Shown here: positions 1-11,609 of the stretch, one piece after another | How positions within the stretch are numbered: position 1 is the stretch's first letter | Layout of the letters: every line of letters starts with the position of its first letter | NCBI GenBank assembly: GCA_003255065.1 | Contig: QAOA01004621.1 | Coordinates: 635,668-699,667, forward strand | Reading direction: 5' to 3' | Origin: Cercis canadensis | Taxonomy: Eukaryota > Streptophyta > Magnoliopsida > Fabales > Fabaceae | Length of the DNA stretch: 64,000 nucleotides | Made by a program: the position numbers and the translations under genes | Notes under the pieces: generated by a model | Told to the model about the DNA's origin: nothing | The model's input: the letters and a program-made list of their open reading frames with translations, nothing else | The model's database searches: none

Positions 1-223
1 AAGCATTTCAAAAATTATAAAAGGAGTATCCAAGGTTTGGACAATTATATGATCTTAAGCTTGAAAAACAAACACTTACATATTTCATAAATAATATAAA
101 TCAATAAAAATCCCCTAAAAAACTCTTGACTCCTAATCTTTCTTCGAATTTCTCTTTATTCCAAGGCTAATCTAAAGCACTCTTGACTTCTACTCTCTCT
201 TCAGCATCAACTCTTTATATTAC

Positions 224-320
224 CACCAAACAACTTATAGCTAAGTGGTACTGAAATTGTCCTCAAGACTTGTAGGTTTTATGTTCGAATCTAAAGTCGT
301 AACCAAAAGTATAAAAAAAA
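224..320 (+). repeat. tRNA-derived SINE (family 1) with target-site duplications, next to the CHI stop
   Basis: This 97-base element has an A-box-like GCTAAGTGGTA, a B-box GTTCGAATC and a short A-rich tail. It is flanked by 13-base duplications at 211-223 and 321-333 that differ at one base (CTCTTTATATTAC and CTCTTCATATTAC). Related copies lie at about 7532, 13471 and 45064. It sits about 30 bases beyond the CHI stop codon, so it is probably in the CHI 3' UTR in antisense orientation. Confidence 0.8.
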
Positions 321-351
321 CTCTTCATATTACAATTTTCAATTCTCTGTA

Positions 352-3300
352 TTATTGTGACTGTCCCTCTCCCAATAACTTAGACAATCTTGATGCCAAA
401 CTATGTTTCAATGCTGGGGAAACAGGATGCTTGCCTATCATGGTCTCCAATACTGCCTCGGAAAGTGGTTTATTGTGTATAATAACAACCTCTTCTTTTG
501 GTATTTTCCCATCTTGAGAGAAACTAATCTGTAAAAGAATCAAATATGCAAAATATATTGCAATATATTAAAAGAATTTATGTAAACGTATTCCTTTTTT
601 TTGCTTTTAATAAGTGTGTAATTAATTATTTTTACCGTTAATGATCCATTGGGTGATTGTTTGTAGAAGACAGAAGAGCCAGGTGGGAAGGCATGATCCT
701 TGAAGGCTTCAATGAATTTCTCAATCGCTATAGCTTCTGCATCACTGTAAGTCCCAACAGATTTCAAGTGGGCCACACAATTTTCTGACACCTTCCGTGA
801 GTATTCCTTGCCAAGCAATGGTAATATTTTTGTCCCTCGAATGAGCTTCTCATAGGGACCTAATTAAGAAAATACAATCTTATTATATTTCCTAACCTAA
901 AATTAATCTTTAATACAATGGCTAAACATATTTCTAACTTCCATATATAGTAGAGTGTCACTCTTTTTTTTTTTTTTCTTTGATTAAATTGTTTTTTAAA
1001 GGAACGTACCAATATTTATCAGGAATAAGTTTATTTAGGATAAAAAAATGGAAGATTTTAAGACGTAGTGGTAAAAAATAACTTGTTTTTAAAATCATAA
1101 GCAGCTTTTGATATTACATTTTTATTAGAGCTGTCAAAACGGGCCAATTAGTCTTAACCTGCCTCAACCCGCCATCAAACGGGGTGGGGCGGGTTGGCCC
1201 GTCATTTTGGCGGGCTGAAAAAACATTAACCCAACCCTATCAAAGAAATAAACGAGTTATGTCCAAAATCAAGTATATGCTAAAAACAGCCTAAGAGACA
1301 ATGTGACAAACACACAACATCATTACAAATGGAATTAGCAAAAACCAAATAATTACCAAATCAAGCTCAAATGAAATTCATCAAATGAACAAATCTGAGA
1401 ACAAAATAACCAAAAAAATCAAACTTTACGAATCTTGAGGGAGAGCCTATTAACCAAAGCAACTTAATAACATAATAGAACAAATTGAAAACTACAACAT
1501 CATTACTTCATAGTTAAGGAACAACAAGAAGCCCAGAACCAGCACCCAACAGCAACCCAGCGACATGATGCACTGATGAATGCGATTGTGCGAGTTGCAA
1601 TTTCTGATTACGTTGACAGTGAGGTGACTTTCGAGTTGAGGGACCGTAGCCGAGAGTAGAGGTGTAATCGGTCCAGTTTACACCCCAAACCAACACCGAA
1701 CTAACCAAACCATATCGGTTCGATTCGATTTTTCAAATCTTGGAGAATAAAATTGATTCGAACTGGTTCGAATTGGTCAGTTTTGGCTAGAAAAGCTGCA
1801 CAAGCCATTTTTTCTAAATTTAAACAAGAAGAAAGTGAAAAACTGAACTGGTTTTAGCCATTTCAGAAAGAAAAAACTTCAAAATAACCAAAACGACATC
1901 GTTTTAGCCTACTCGATTTAGTTCGGTTTATTTTCGGTTTTCCTTCATTGAAATCGAGAACCAAACCAAACCCTCAGTTTTTTAGAAAATAAAACTGAGA
2001 ACCAAATCAACACCCTCGGTCCGGCTAGGTTTTCCCCTGGTCCGGTTCGGTTTGGTCAGTTTGACCAGTTTAGCTTACACCCTTAGCTAAGAGGTGATAA
2101 GTGAGAATGATGAGTGATGACTGATGAGAGAACTTGGGAAAGCAAAGATTAAGAGAATTAGAGAATAGAAGGAAGTGAGTTTCAGAGCAGAGTTACTAAG
2201 GGTAGAAAGGAGAGAGTCGAGAGACCGAGATAGCCAAAGTAAAGGGAAAGAATTAGAGTTTAGGAATTTTTTATTTGAGAAATCAATTTTTTTTTTTCTT
2301 TATATATATACAAACCCACTTTCAACCTATAACCTAAATAGGGCAGGCTCAATTGACCCACTTCTAAACAGGCCTAAATTACTTTAACCCAACCCATTTA
2401 CCTAGCGGGTTGTGTTAGTCCTACAATTCTCTAATCCAGTTTTGATGATAACAAATGATCCTACTGTTACTAATCTTGTGTTATGTGCTTAAGTATTTAT
2501 TTAGAACAGGTTAGTAAGAAGTCTTCAACAAAGAACTAGTTCTGGCAAAGCAGTTCCAGCAAAGGAGGACTTGTTCTTCCAAAAGTTGATCGCCCAAATT
2601 CTTGCTGATGTGAATAAATCTTGTCGAAGACTCAAGTTGGATTTAGTCCTCTCTAGTCTCTCTAGGACATTGTGTGAGTTGAGATTGGAAAGTCTTTCTT
2701 GACTTGACTAATGCAATGTCCTTCTTTTAAGGAAAACTTTACACACTTTCTCTTACACAAAGTAAGACTTTTTGGCACAAAATGACAAAAGACTTTTTGG
2801 TTGATAGAAATTGTGTCAGCTGGTCGGTGGCTTTCTTCTTTGCCTCTTTGATAGTCCTTCACGTGGGTTCTCTTTGCCAAAAGAAGAGAAAGGTTTCAAG
2901 ACTTCTCCTTTGCCTTTTTCAAAAGTCCTTCACGTGCACAAGAAAGAAAATAGAACAAGGTAACTTCCAAGAGGCTTCGGTAAGCATGAAGAGAAATTAG
3001 AAGAAAATATTTTAGAGAGAGAGAGAAGTCATTGTTGAGAGCTTTGCTCTTCTTCTACTTCCTCTCGGCCATTCCTTCATACTTCAAGTTTTTCATTGTA
3101 ACATATCTACTATGGGAGAGAGTGTCTTCTTTGGGGTTGCACCAAAAACACTTGGGTTTTTGTATCTGGATTTCTATGGAAGAAATCCATAAGAGTGATC
3201 TCTAGTGAGTTAGAGAGAGAAAGTTCATGGTTAGCTTGAAAAATAAAAACCATGGTTGTAAAACTTGAAAAAGCTTGGAAAAATAAACTTGAAGAAAAGC

Positions 3301-5228
3301 TTGGAGAAGCTTGGACAACTAAACTCGGATTCTAGTGGAACCTCAAGAAATTGAGAGAATGGATGTAGGCAATTTAGCCGAACCACTATAAACTCATATG
3401 TCAAATCTCTTCTCCTTTCATCTCTTTAATTTTGAGTTATTTACACTTCTGAATTTTATCTGTATTTCTAATGTTGAAGTGTGATATTCTGGGTTTTTAT
3501 TATTCTGCTCTTCTTTAATTTAATTAGTTTTGAGTTTCTGTTGAATATTGTTTTATCAAAGAACTAGTTTCTGAGAATTAGTTCGTGAAGAGAGCTGAAT
3601 ATTGAATTGATTTGTGTTTTAGAATTGATTTAGTTTTAAATTTTGAAAACTCCTATTCACCCCTCTAGGAGTATTTCTTGCAACTGTCAGGTTGGGCCAA
3701 TTCAATGGGCCCAACCCAATTTGACAACCCTTATCTTTACCTACTCTACAAACAATTTAAAGGAAATTTATATGAAAAATAATATTAAAGAAAATTAAAA
3801 TAGCAGCAATATTTAAAAGTAGCTTTTCGTCAATTTATTTGGCCAAAACAAGGCCATGTCCATAATATCAATCCATGAAGATAGGTATTGGTATAACAAC
3901 TTACACATTTATATAATTGTATACAAATTACATAGTAGAATGGGAATTCAAGTTGTGTCACTCAAATACCATTCTTACAATATCATATATATCTTGTTAA
4001 CTTTGTAAATTGGAGTTTGCTAAGAAGTGGTATAGCATAACCACTCCACCTAATTATGTGGATTTCAGTTGGACCTACCTAGTGATTTTGATATCGTTGC
4101 AAAGCTCTTGAGAATTGAGTCACTCAGTATGCAATAGAACACACAATGCCTTCTAAAAAGCATAAATGACACGATATAGAAAAATGTGTCAAAAAATTAA
4201 AACTCAGTAAAAAAAAACAATTTAGCACATTTTTTTATATCGTGTTGTTTATGCATTTTATAAAGAACTGTGTTATGTCGCATACTGAGTGATTCAATTT
4301 TTCTAGAATTTTGAAATGACACTAAAATCACTAGGTGGATCCCGTAAAAACACAGGAAGGTAGTAGCTTTCTTAATACTCAAGCTATACCAAAATCAGCC
4401 TAAGAAAGTGAGTTTCGTAGGTTACCTGCAATTATATCTCTGAAGAAGTCAAGGGATTCCAACAACTCATTCTCAGTCTTGCCCTTCCACTTAGCTGCCA
4501 GTGATGGCACGGCCTTATCCTCCAAGTACACTCCTATTGTTGTGAACTTGATAAAGTTCCCATCCAAATTTTGCCCCCTTACACCTACACATTTTACAAA
4601 AAAAACCAACAACAAAATTGTTGAAGTAATTAAATTAATTGGGATAATTTTCATAAACCTTCCTTAATTACAGAAGTATTTTATTTTTGAAATTAAATTA
4701 TAAAAATATTTTTTATTTTAAATTTTTAACATATGATTAAAAAAAATTATTGCCCTGAAATTGAACAAAAATGAGAGATATGAGTTAATTTAGAAAGAAT
4801 AATAGAGATTCATTTTTGCTGAAAGTTAGTTGGAAGATGCATGTGCAATCTGCAAGTTATAAACTTATAATAATTGTCAACAAAGCTTGAATCATAAGTT
4901 CAATATTGACATATGATATTAGATTCTATCTAGAAATATATAGTAGTCGCATATTTTATAGCTCATTATTAGAATAGAAATTAAGATAATGAGAAGAAAT
5001 GAGTGGTATTAAATTTCACTTGGACAGAATAGGATATAGTGATATTATAATGCCTTTAGAGGATAATAAAATTTAATTATATCTAAAAATTTTAATAGAT
5101 AGTAATTTTGTTGTATGAGTACCTGCACCTCCGAGGAAGTAAGACTTGGAAGAGCTTAGGGGTGTTACTACTGCAGGGAACTCAAAGTTCTCCACCTTCA
5201 GTCCGGTAATGCTAGATACTGATGCCAT
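352..5228 (-). CDS. CHI: Chalcone-flavanone isomerase (chalcone isomerase), 4 exons, complete
   Basis: This gene encodes the enzyme that closes naringenin chalcone to (2S)-naringenin in the flavonoid pathway, in the cytosol or loosely on the ER. Exons on the minus strand are 5228-5123, 4584-4426, 859-636 and 528-352. All three introns are GT-AG, the phases agree, and the sum is 666 bases or 221 aa, the usual CHI length. The protein starts [20 protein letters not shown] and ends [13 protein letters not shown]. Counting from Met1, the known catalytic positions of alfalfa CHI are all present with an offset of +2: R38 (VRGQ), T50 (KFTTIGVY), Y108 and N115 ([10 protein letters not shown]), and T192-M193 (LETMIGK). 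The T-M pair is typical of legume type II enzymes, whereas most non-legume type I enzymes have S-I there. Intron 2 (860-4425) is expanded by nested transposons. A TATA box lies about 117 bases upstream of the ATG. The gene looks intact and functional. Confidence 0.97.
1657..2085. mobile_element. hAT-type MITE nested in the larger hAT remnant
   Basis: This 429-base element begins TAGAGGTGTAATCGG and ends with the reverse of TAAGGGTGTAAGC. It is flanked by 8-base duplications GCCGAGAG (1649-1656) and GCTAAGAG (2086-2093), which match at 6 of 8 positions. The interior is rich in CGGTTCGGTTTGG-type strings. It is non-coding. A piece of the same family is at 6145-6256. Confidence 0.75.
2413..3687 (+). 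mobile_element. Solo-LTR-like fossil, probably Copia (Sirevirus-like)
   Basis: The sequence starts TGTTAGTCCTACAATTC followed by TTTTGATGATAACAAATGA, and ends near CTCCTATTCACCCCTCTAGG, strings I associate with Copia LTR ends. There is no internal coding region, so it looks like a solo LTR. The exact ends and target duplication are uncertain because it lies inside a diverged hAT remnant. It is fossil sequence. Confidence 0.45.
4029..4390. mobile_element. Fold-back (palindromic) MITE in CHI intron 2
   Basis: The two halves of this 362-base stretch are inverted copies: it opens GGTATAGCAT and closes with the reverse of GGTATAGCTT. Inside, ATTGAGTCACTCAGTATGC, CATAAATGACACGATAT and CACCTAGTGATTTT-type strings recur in inverted order about a centre near 4205. 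No ORF is visible. The superfamily is not clear from the ends. It is a second transposon in the same CHI intron. Confidence 0.65.
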
Positions 5229-5344
5229 TTTTTATGTGAAGATGGAGCTTTTTGTGAAGAGTTTTTCTTCTTTTTGAGGTGAAGAGGTTCTTCAGTTTTG
5301 ATTGTGTGTGATTACGATTTGATTTTGAGAGAATGCAAGAGAGG

Positions 5345-5356
5345 ATTTATATAGTG
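5345..5356 (-). promoter_or_regulatory. Probable TATA box of CHI
   Basis: On the minus strand this reads CACTATATAAAT, a canonical plant TATA box, about 117 bases upstream of the CHI start codon. That leaves room for a 5' UTR of roughly 85-90 bases. The upstream flank contains CTTGGTTCCC and CACGGTGA stretches, which I cannot assign to a MYB or bHLH site with confidence. Confidence 0.65.
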
Positions 5357-5479
5357 GGAGGGAACCAAGTCACACGGTGAAGTTTTGTCTGCGTCGAAAC
5401 TGTTTTGATTCCTTTTCCCCAGAATAATGCAAGAGTATGCATGATTGTTTGTTCTTTCCGCCACTAAATCCAAACCCAT

Positions 5480-7516
5480 GCCTTCGAAATTCTCACTGCC
5501 GTGATGAAGGGATCTAACAATTCAAGATCAAGTAATCCAAAAAAAAAAAAAAATTAACAAAGCAATTACTAGTGTGTTCAACTATGATCTTCAATTATAA
5601 GCACTTACAGCATAATTAATCTAGAATATCCCAAAAAAAAAAAAATTAAGGTTTTACGCTCGAATTTTCATTCTTCTTTATTTCACAATTTCTACTAAGA
5701 ATTTTCTTGCACCATAACAGACAAGTGAGTGTCATGGCAGTCCCTTTTAAATGTCCAAATCAAATCCAAATCCAAGTATCCCATTCTACAAGCTACAATA
5801 TAAATATTGCTGCCAAGTTGCATTAATGTTGCCTATTTTGTCGTATGTGGGATTTTAATTTCCACATAAATGTGATCATAGCAACAAGTAGAAAGTTGTA
5901 CCCAAATTTTCTTGTATAAACTTAATTTCCACAAATGTATGACCACATTGTGTGAAGAACACATAGTTACTTGGAAGTCACTGTCCATAATATGTAAGGA
6001 CTGAAACCCTCTCACCTAGTTTGGCCAAGAAAGCATCTTTGAATATTTTGCTTCTTAATTAGCTATAAATATTCGTAAGTTAGTTAAAATTCTACACACC
6101 TTACGGGATGTATGTGTATAAGACAGTATTGATATGTCTGGTAGGGGTATAATCGATTTGACCAACCAAGCCAACTCGATTCGGTTCAATTCAGTTATAT
6201 GAATTTCTGGCTTCAAAATTTAACCGGCCAACTCGGTTTAGTTCGGTTCGATTGGTTGGTTGTTACCTCCCTTTGCAAAACTATTTTTTCTCCTCAGTAC
6301 AACAAGACAACCACAAATCGAAGCTCACAGAGAAGGAAACCGAAGCTCATATTAGCTAATATAATGATGGAAAAAATACAAACTCTTGCCAGATGAGCAA
6401 ATCAGAAAAAAAAAAAAAAAAATTGCTTAACAGCCGCCTTTAAATAATTGCTTTAAAAACATGTCACCTATTTTATCCTGTTCTAAACAGAAGTTAGAAA
6501 TTTGATGTTCTGCCACTAGTCGTATATTTGGATTCCTTCAGTTCTCAAGGGACATAAAATAATGCTCCTGTACCGCAGCCATGTTAGTTCCATGTTCGTG
6601 GACAGCATCATCTTGGAAAGAGGATATATTTTAATTATCACACTCGGAAATTGAATTCATAACGTCAGAACTGTAAGAATGATGTTTGATCATCGAGTCA
6701 CAAAATGAAAAATGATATTCAACGAATATTTTCTGTAATAATGCAAGCAAGCTATGCATGTATTATGTATATATAGTAAACTAAGTTTGCAGTAAAAAGG
6801 TTAAGAGTAAATTATATCTAGTTATCCTGTACTTTTGAAATATATCCTTCATGGCCAAAGAAAAAAGTTCAAGAATTCTATGATACTACATGTGTATATC
6901 ATATTATACTGACGTGACAAACATACGTAATTTTTATATTTTATTTAATATAAAATTAATTTATTTTATTTTTTCAAATAAATTTTAAAATAATTAATTT
7001 ATATACATATCATTCACACATTGACTATTTTTATGTAGTATAACATACAATAAAATATCTAAAAAACGTGCAAAAATATATATATCATTCAAAATGGAAC
7101 TGAATAATTCATCACTATTATGTTAATTCATAATAAATATTTTTCTCTTTATTACTTAAAATTATAATTCCATTCATATGCCCAATTATAGATTTACATT
7201 AATAAACTGCCAAAAATAATGAATTTACAATCTGAAATTGTAAATAATTAGAAAGAATGTTGATGTTTAATCATATTTCAAGAGATTTATTGTAGTTTAA
7301 CTGAAAGTGTATTCAGCCTTGGCAGCCTTTTGACTAGATCAATCTAGAACTATCGAATTTATTTACTTAATGTGTAGTTTTCAATTTTTCAGTACTACTT
7401 GCTTGACAAGTTTTCCGGAGAGAATTATAGTTAGCTAATTGTGAATTACGTTTGATAGTTTTAAGCATGACATTTCTATTGAAGAATACCGAATATTCAC
7501 AAATTACTATTGAACA
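5480..7516. other. Intergenic, AT-rich; one MITE fragment
   Basis: No gene is visible here; the short open frames lack codon bias and recognisable motifs. The only identifiable item is a fragment at 6145-6256 opening TAGGGGTATAATCG with CGGTTCGATTGG strings, which resembles the hAT MITE in CHI intron 2. Confidence 0.5.
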
Positions 7517-7531
7517 AATAATACAAAAATA

Positions 7532-7628
7532 ACCAAACAATTTATAATTAATTGGTACTGAAGTCGTTCTAAGGGCCTATAGATTCTGTGTCATAAATTC
7601 AAAGTTATAATCAAAAATATCCAAAAAG
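7532..7628 (+). repeat. SINE family 1 copy with target-site duplications
   Basis: This 97-base copy contains the AATTGGTACTGAAG A-box area and a decayed B-box. It is flanked by 15-base duplications at 7517-7531 and 7629-7643 with one mismatch (AATAATACAAAAATA and AATAATGCAAAAATA). It is more diverged than the copies at 224 and 13471. Confidence 0.7.
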
Positions 7629-8033
7629 AATAATGCAAAAATAGTTCATGAAATTCCATAAAAAATTTTGAAATTGTGTGTTGTAATGAGCTTGCCGAAA
7701 GCATGACCAACGATTTCATAGACATACCCTTTTTACTCATGTAAATATGGTAATCTTTGAATTTAATTAAATCCTTATTAGTTCCACCAAACTTTTTTGT
7801 ATAATTCACATTCTATCTACCTCTACACCTATGCTAATGGTAAAGTTTAGAGTGAGAGATAGGTACTACATTCCAAAGATCATGACATGTGTTGATACCC
7901 AAATTTGTATATGCATTATTTTTGGGCTTGATTCATAAATATTTATATACATAATTTGGGATCATGATCTTTGGAACCATATTTCTATATGCTCAATTGA
8001 AATATTTTAATACTACAAAATAAAATAGAGATA

Positions 8034-8586
8034 TGACACTTTGACCCAAATATTATACTTTTACAACTTTTTTACACATTTATCATATTTTCAAACTTAT
8101 TTATCTTAATATTATACTTTTTAAAAAATCAAAAATTAAAAAAAAAAATTCAGAGCAGTGGGTCAGTCACCCTGTCCCCACCGGAAGTGCCGCGGCCCAC
8201 ATGGCGTGTCCTACTTTAGAAACATATGATGGGTCAAAGTGGAAAGAGAAAAAGAAAGGGGGCGAGGAGGGTGCTGACAGTGGAAAGAGAAAAAGAAAGA
8301 GTGGGGGGTGGGGGGTGGGGGGCTGACATGACATTAGAGAAAAAGAAGGGGGCGAGGGGCTTGACATGACATTGTTTCTAAGGAAATTGGGACACGTCAC
8401 ATGGGCCACGGCATGTCTGGTAGGAATATGTCAGCTGGCCCACAGCGTGTTTGGTGGAGCCCACTGCTCCGAATTTTTTTTTTAATTTTTGATTTTTTTA
8501 AAAATATAATATTGAGGTAAATAAGTTTGAAAGTATGATAAATGTATAAAAAAATTGTAAAAATGTAATATTTATGTCAAAGTGCC
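8034..8586. mobile_element. Non-autonomous DNA transposon with about 140-bp terminal inverted repeats
   Basis: The outer 130-140 bases on each side are inverted copies: CACTTTGACCCAAATATTA on the left and, reversed, CACTTTGACATAAATATTA on the right, running to the CAGAGCAGTGGG / CGGAGCAGTGGG border. Perfect 8-base duplications TAGAGATA lie at 8026-8033 and 8587-8594, possibly 9 bases with one mismatch. The GC-rich core has two GTGGAAAGAGAAAAAGAAAG copies and a G-rich run. It has no transposase. An 8-9 base duplication fits hAT or Mutator-like elements. Confidence 0.75.
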
Positions 8587-8603
8587 TAGAGATAGCTAAA
8601 AAA

Positions 8604-11530
8604 TGTTGAGACGCTCATTAACCAAAAAAAGCAAAAATAATAAAATAAAATAAACAAAAAATAAAAAGAGGCGAGAAGGAAATGTCTGCAGCAAGGAAAC
8701 TTTTTGCAACTCAAGTGCTGCTACTCCATCAATCCGACACAACCAAAACGACCCCTATTGTTTGCTAGTGCCCCTTGTAGCTAGCAAAAGGAAGAAATCT
8801 TGCATCAAAGAAGCTAACTCCAGCTATAAAAATCTAACAAAGCAGAACAAAAAATACAGAGTAACACAGTGAGCAAAGATACAAAGTGAACCACAGAGAA
8901 TAAGATATAGAGAGAAGGGAAGCTCTAGAAATTTGAGAAGCACAAAAATACTCAGAGTGAATCACACAACAACTCTCACATAAACATCCAATTTAGGTAC
9001 CAATTCTATCCCATTTTTTTGCTGCACTACACACAACATACATAGTATATCTTTGTCACAATTTGCCTATTTTTTTAGACTAACAGAGGCCCAAAAAAAA
9101 ATAATTATTCAAACAAAAACATCACCATAGACAAAGAAATAACCCATAAATCAACCCATTCTCATTCTCATCTTTTCAAACAAGAAAAACAAAATCCAAA
9201 ATTACTCTAAATCAAAGACAACCACAGAGAGGGAGAACTAACCTTCGGCCAACCCAACCCCAAATCCACCATTTTTTAGTAAAAGAGAGCAAAACCTAAC
9301 AATTGTTTTAGGGTTCATGCATGAAATTGGAGGTGAAGCACAATAGAAACCCGATCAGAAAGAGAGCCACTGAGTTAGAGGGAGAAGCTAAGTTAAAAAG
9401 AGAAACCCATTTTTCTAGAGAGAAACAGAAACAAAGTCGAAGAAATTTTTGAGAGAAAGTGAAATAGAGAAAAAGATTCGTACCTTGGCACACCGATTAG
9501 ATGAGTTAGAACCAAATTTTTAAGCTCCCAAAATCTTAGAGATGAGAGTCATGTCTTGCGTCTTTTCCCATAGTTCTATTTTGTTTTGTTCTCTAATTTC
9601 TTTCTTTTTAAAGCTTGTTAACTAATTCCATCTTTTTAAGTGTATATCTGTTTGTTTGGCTTTTATTGTTAAGGACATGAGATAAGTTTTGTGCTTTTAG
9701 TTACTATTGTCTGGGCTGAATGGGTTTTTGTTGGGTTAAATTTAAGATGTTTCAAGTTTTTTTCTTTCTCTTATTAGCTAGTTGGTCTGATCTGAAATAG
9801 GGCAGCCCACCAGATGCTCCATTTTTATTTCGTTTGGGCCTAGCTTGGTTTGGGCCACCTTTTTCATCCTATTATTTCTTTTATTATTCTTTTTGCCTTG
9901 GTATGGGCTTGGTCCAAATTGGATCAGGTCATTGTGTGTTGTATTTTTTCTTTATTGCTTGTTTGGTTTAGGTGTTTGCTTCTTTGCGCTGGAATTTTTT
10001 ATTATTATTAAGTGTCTTTTATTTAAGCATTATAGTGTTTAATATATTTAGTTTTTTTTTTTTCTTTTTGAACTCATCTATTTAGGACTCATGCTTTATC
10101 TTTGGGCTACTCTAATTTATTCATTTTATTTATTTGTTCTTTGTATATTATTGTTATCATTTTTTTTTATTTTTTAGTTTATTTTATCCTAATGGCACTA
10201 ATTTATTTCATCTTATTTATTTTGCATGCTTCATGTATTTCACATTATACTTAATCATTTTGGTAAATAAAATTAAAGTTCGATGACGGACTAAGTTAGA
10301 AAATAATTGTGTTGACAATTTTTTTTTAAATTTTGTTGAGGTGATAAGTAATTTTTTGTTTATGCCAAAAGTACTAGTGTGATCAATAAAATTTCTAATA
10401 TTGCTTTTATTTCTTTAATTACGGTATCTTTGGCATTTTATTAGTTATATTACATTTGATCTCATTTTATCATTATTTTTACTCATACTAGAATAAGATT
10501 ACTAACGAGGGAATAATCAAAATTAGCTATAATGATGACAACATTTTGACATTCTAGAGGTGAAAAGTGTCACTTTAGTCTTTTCAGATATATATACTAG
10601 TGAACTAAAAGAAAGACCTCCAATAAAATAAAAAAATATTGTGCCACAAATCTCAAACTTATTTTTTTAACATACATAATAAATTGCCTTTCATGCATTT
10701 TCTAGTTATCACTTAGATAATAAAAATGTTAAAATTTGCCTATGACAGAACAAATTAGGGGAGGATTGTAATGACAATCATTAACTCTTTTAAATAGTCT
10801 TGAGACATTTTTTTAGGTTTCACTTGAAGTGTAGGCATGACCTAATAAAGCATTAATTTATTTTAAAACATAATGTTAGGATCAATTTAAATCATTTTAA
10901 AAGATAACAAGTGATTAAATAGGAAACCATTCTAAGAAAGGATGTTTTAGGGTGTTAATATATTTTCTACGCGTAATCAACCTCCCGAATCCAAACTTTG
11001 AACATAGACCAAGTTTTTTTTTTTTTTATTTAGATGTCCAATCGCACAATTCCATTTCTTTAAAAATTGAATAAAACGATTGGTGGCAACTTTATTTCTT
11101 ACATATGGTATCATGCACCTTATTTTTTATTTTCCTCCTAAGGGGTTTTGTCCCTCCGTATTGTGCTCCAAAANTTGCCTATGACAGAACAAATTAGGGG
11201 AGGATTATAATGACAATCATTGACTCTTCTAAATAGTCTTGAGACATTTTTTTAGGTTTCACCTGAAGTGTAGGTATGACCTAATAAAGCATTAATTTAT
11301 TTTAAAACATAATGTTAGGATCAATTTAAATCATTTTAAAAGATAACAAGTGATTAAATAGATAACCATTCTAAGAAAGAATGTTGTAGGGTGTTAATAT
11401 CTTTCCTACGCGTAATCAACCTCCCGAATCCAAACTTTGAACATAGACCAAGTTTTTTTTTTATTTAGATGTCCAATCGCACAATTCCATTTCTTTAAAA
11501 ATTGAATAAAACGATTGGTGGCAACTTTAT
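8604..11530 (+). mobile_element. Possible Gypsy (Tat/Ogre-type) LTR fossil
   Basis: The region has a TATA-like CTATAAAAATCT near 8824. It ends with a string typical of long Tat/Ogre LTR ends: ACGCGTAATCAACCTCCCGA, then GATGTCCAATCGC, then GATTGGTGGCAACT, which resembles a GTGGCGACT primer-site area. No gag or pol frame is seen. The boundaries are approximate and the 3' part is doubled around the N at 11174. It is a fossil, with a weak family call. Confidence 0.35.
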
Positions 11531-11608
11531 TTCTTACATATGGTATCATGCACCTTATTTTTTATTTTCCTCCTAAGGGGTTTTGTCCCTCCGTATCGTG
11601 CTCCAAAA
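10736..11608. repeat. 435-bp direct duplication around a single N (probable assembly join)
   Basis: Bases 10736-11173 and 11175-about 11608 are near-identical direct copies (both open TTGCCTATGACAGAAC and close at GTGCTCCAAAA) separated by one N at 11174. The copy edge falls exactly at the N, as expected if two overlapping contigs were joined without merging. Confidence 0.85.
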
Positions 11609-11609
11609 G

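Larger units (their letters stand above)
1126..3732. mobile_element. hAT-like transposon remnant in CHI intron 2, carrying nested insertions
   Basis: The left end reads TAGAGCTGTCAAAACGGGCC, close to the common plant hAT end. The right end, reversed, reads AAGGGTTGTCAAATTGGG. Flanking 8-base duplications ATTTTTAT and ATCTTTAC agree at 6 of 8 positions. The interior has GGCGGGTTGGCCCG and AACCCAACCC strings typical of this family and no transposase ORF. It contains a smaller hAT MITE (1657-2085) and an LTR-type fossil (about 2413-3687), so it is the oldest layer of the nest. Confidence 0.6.
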
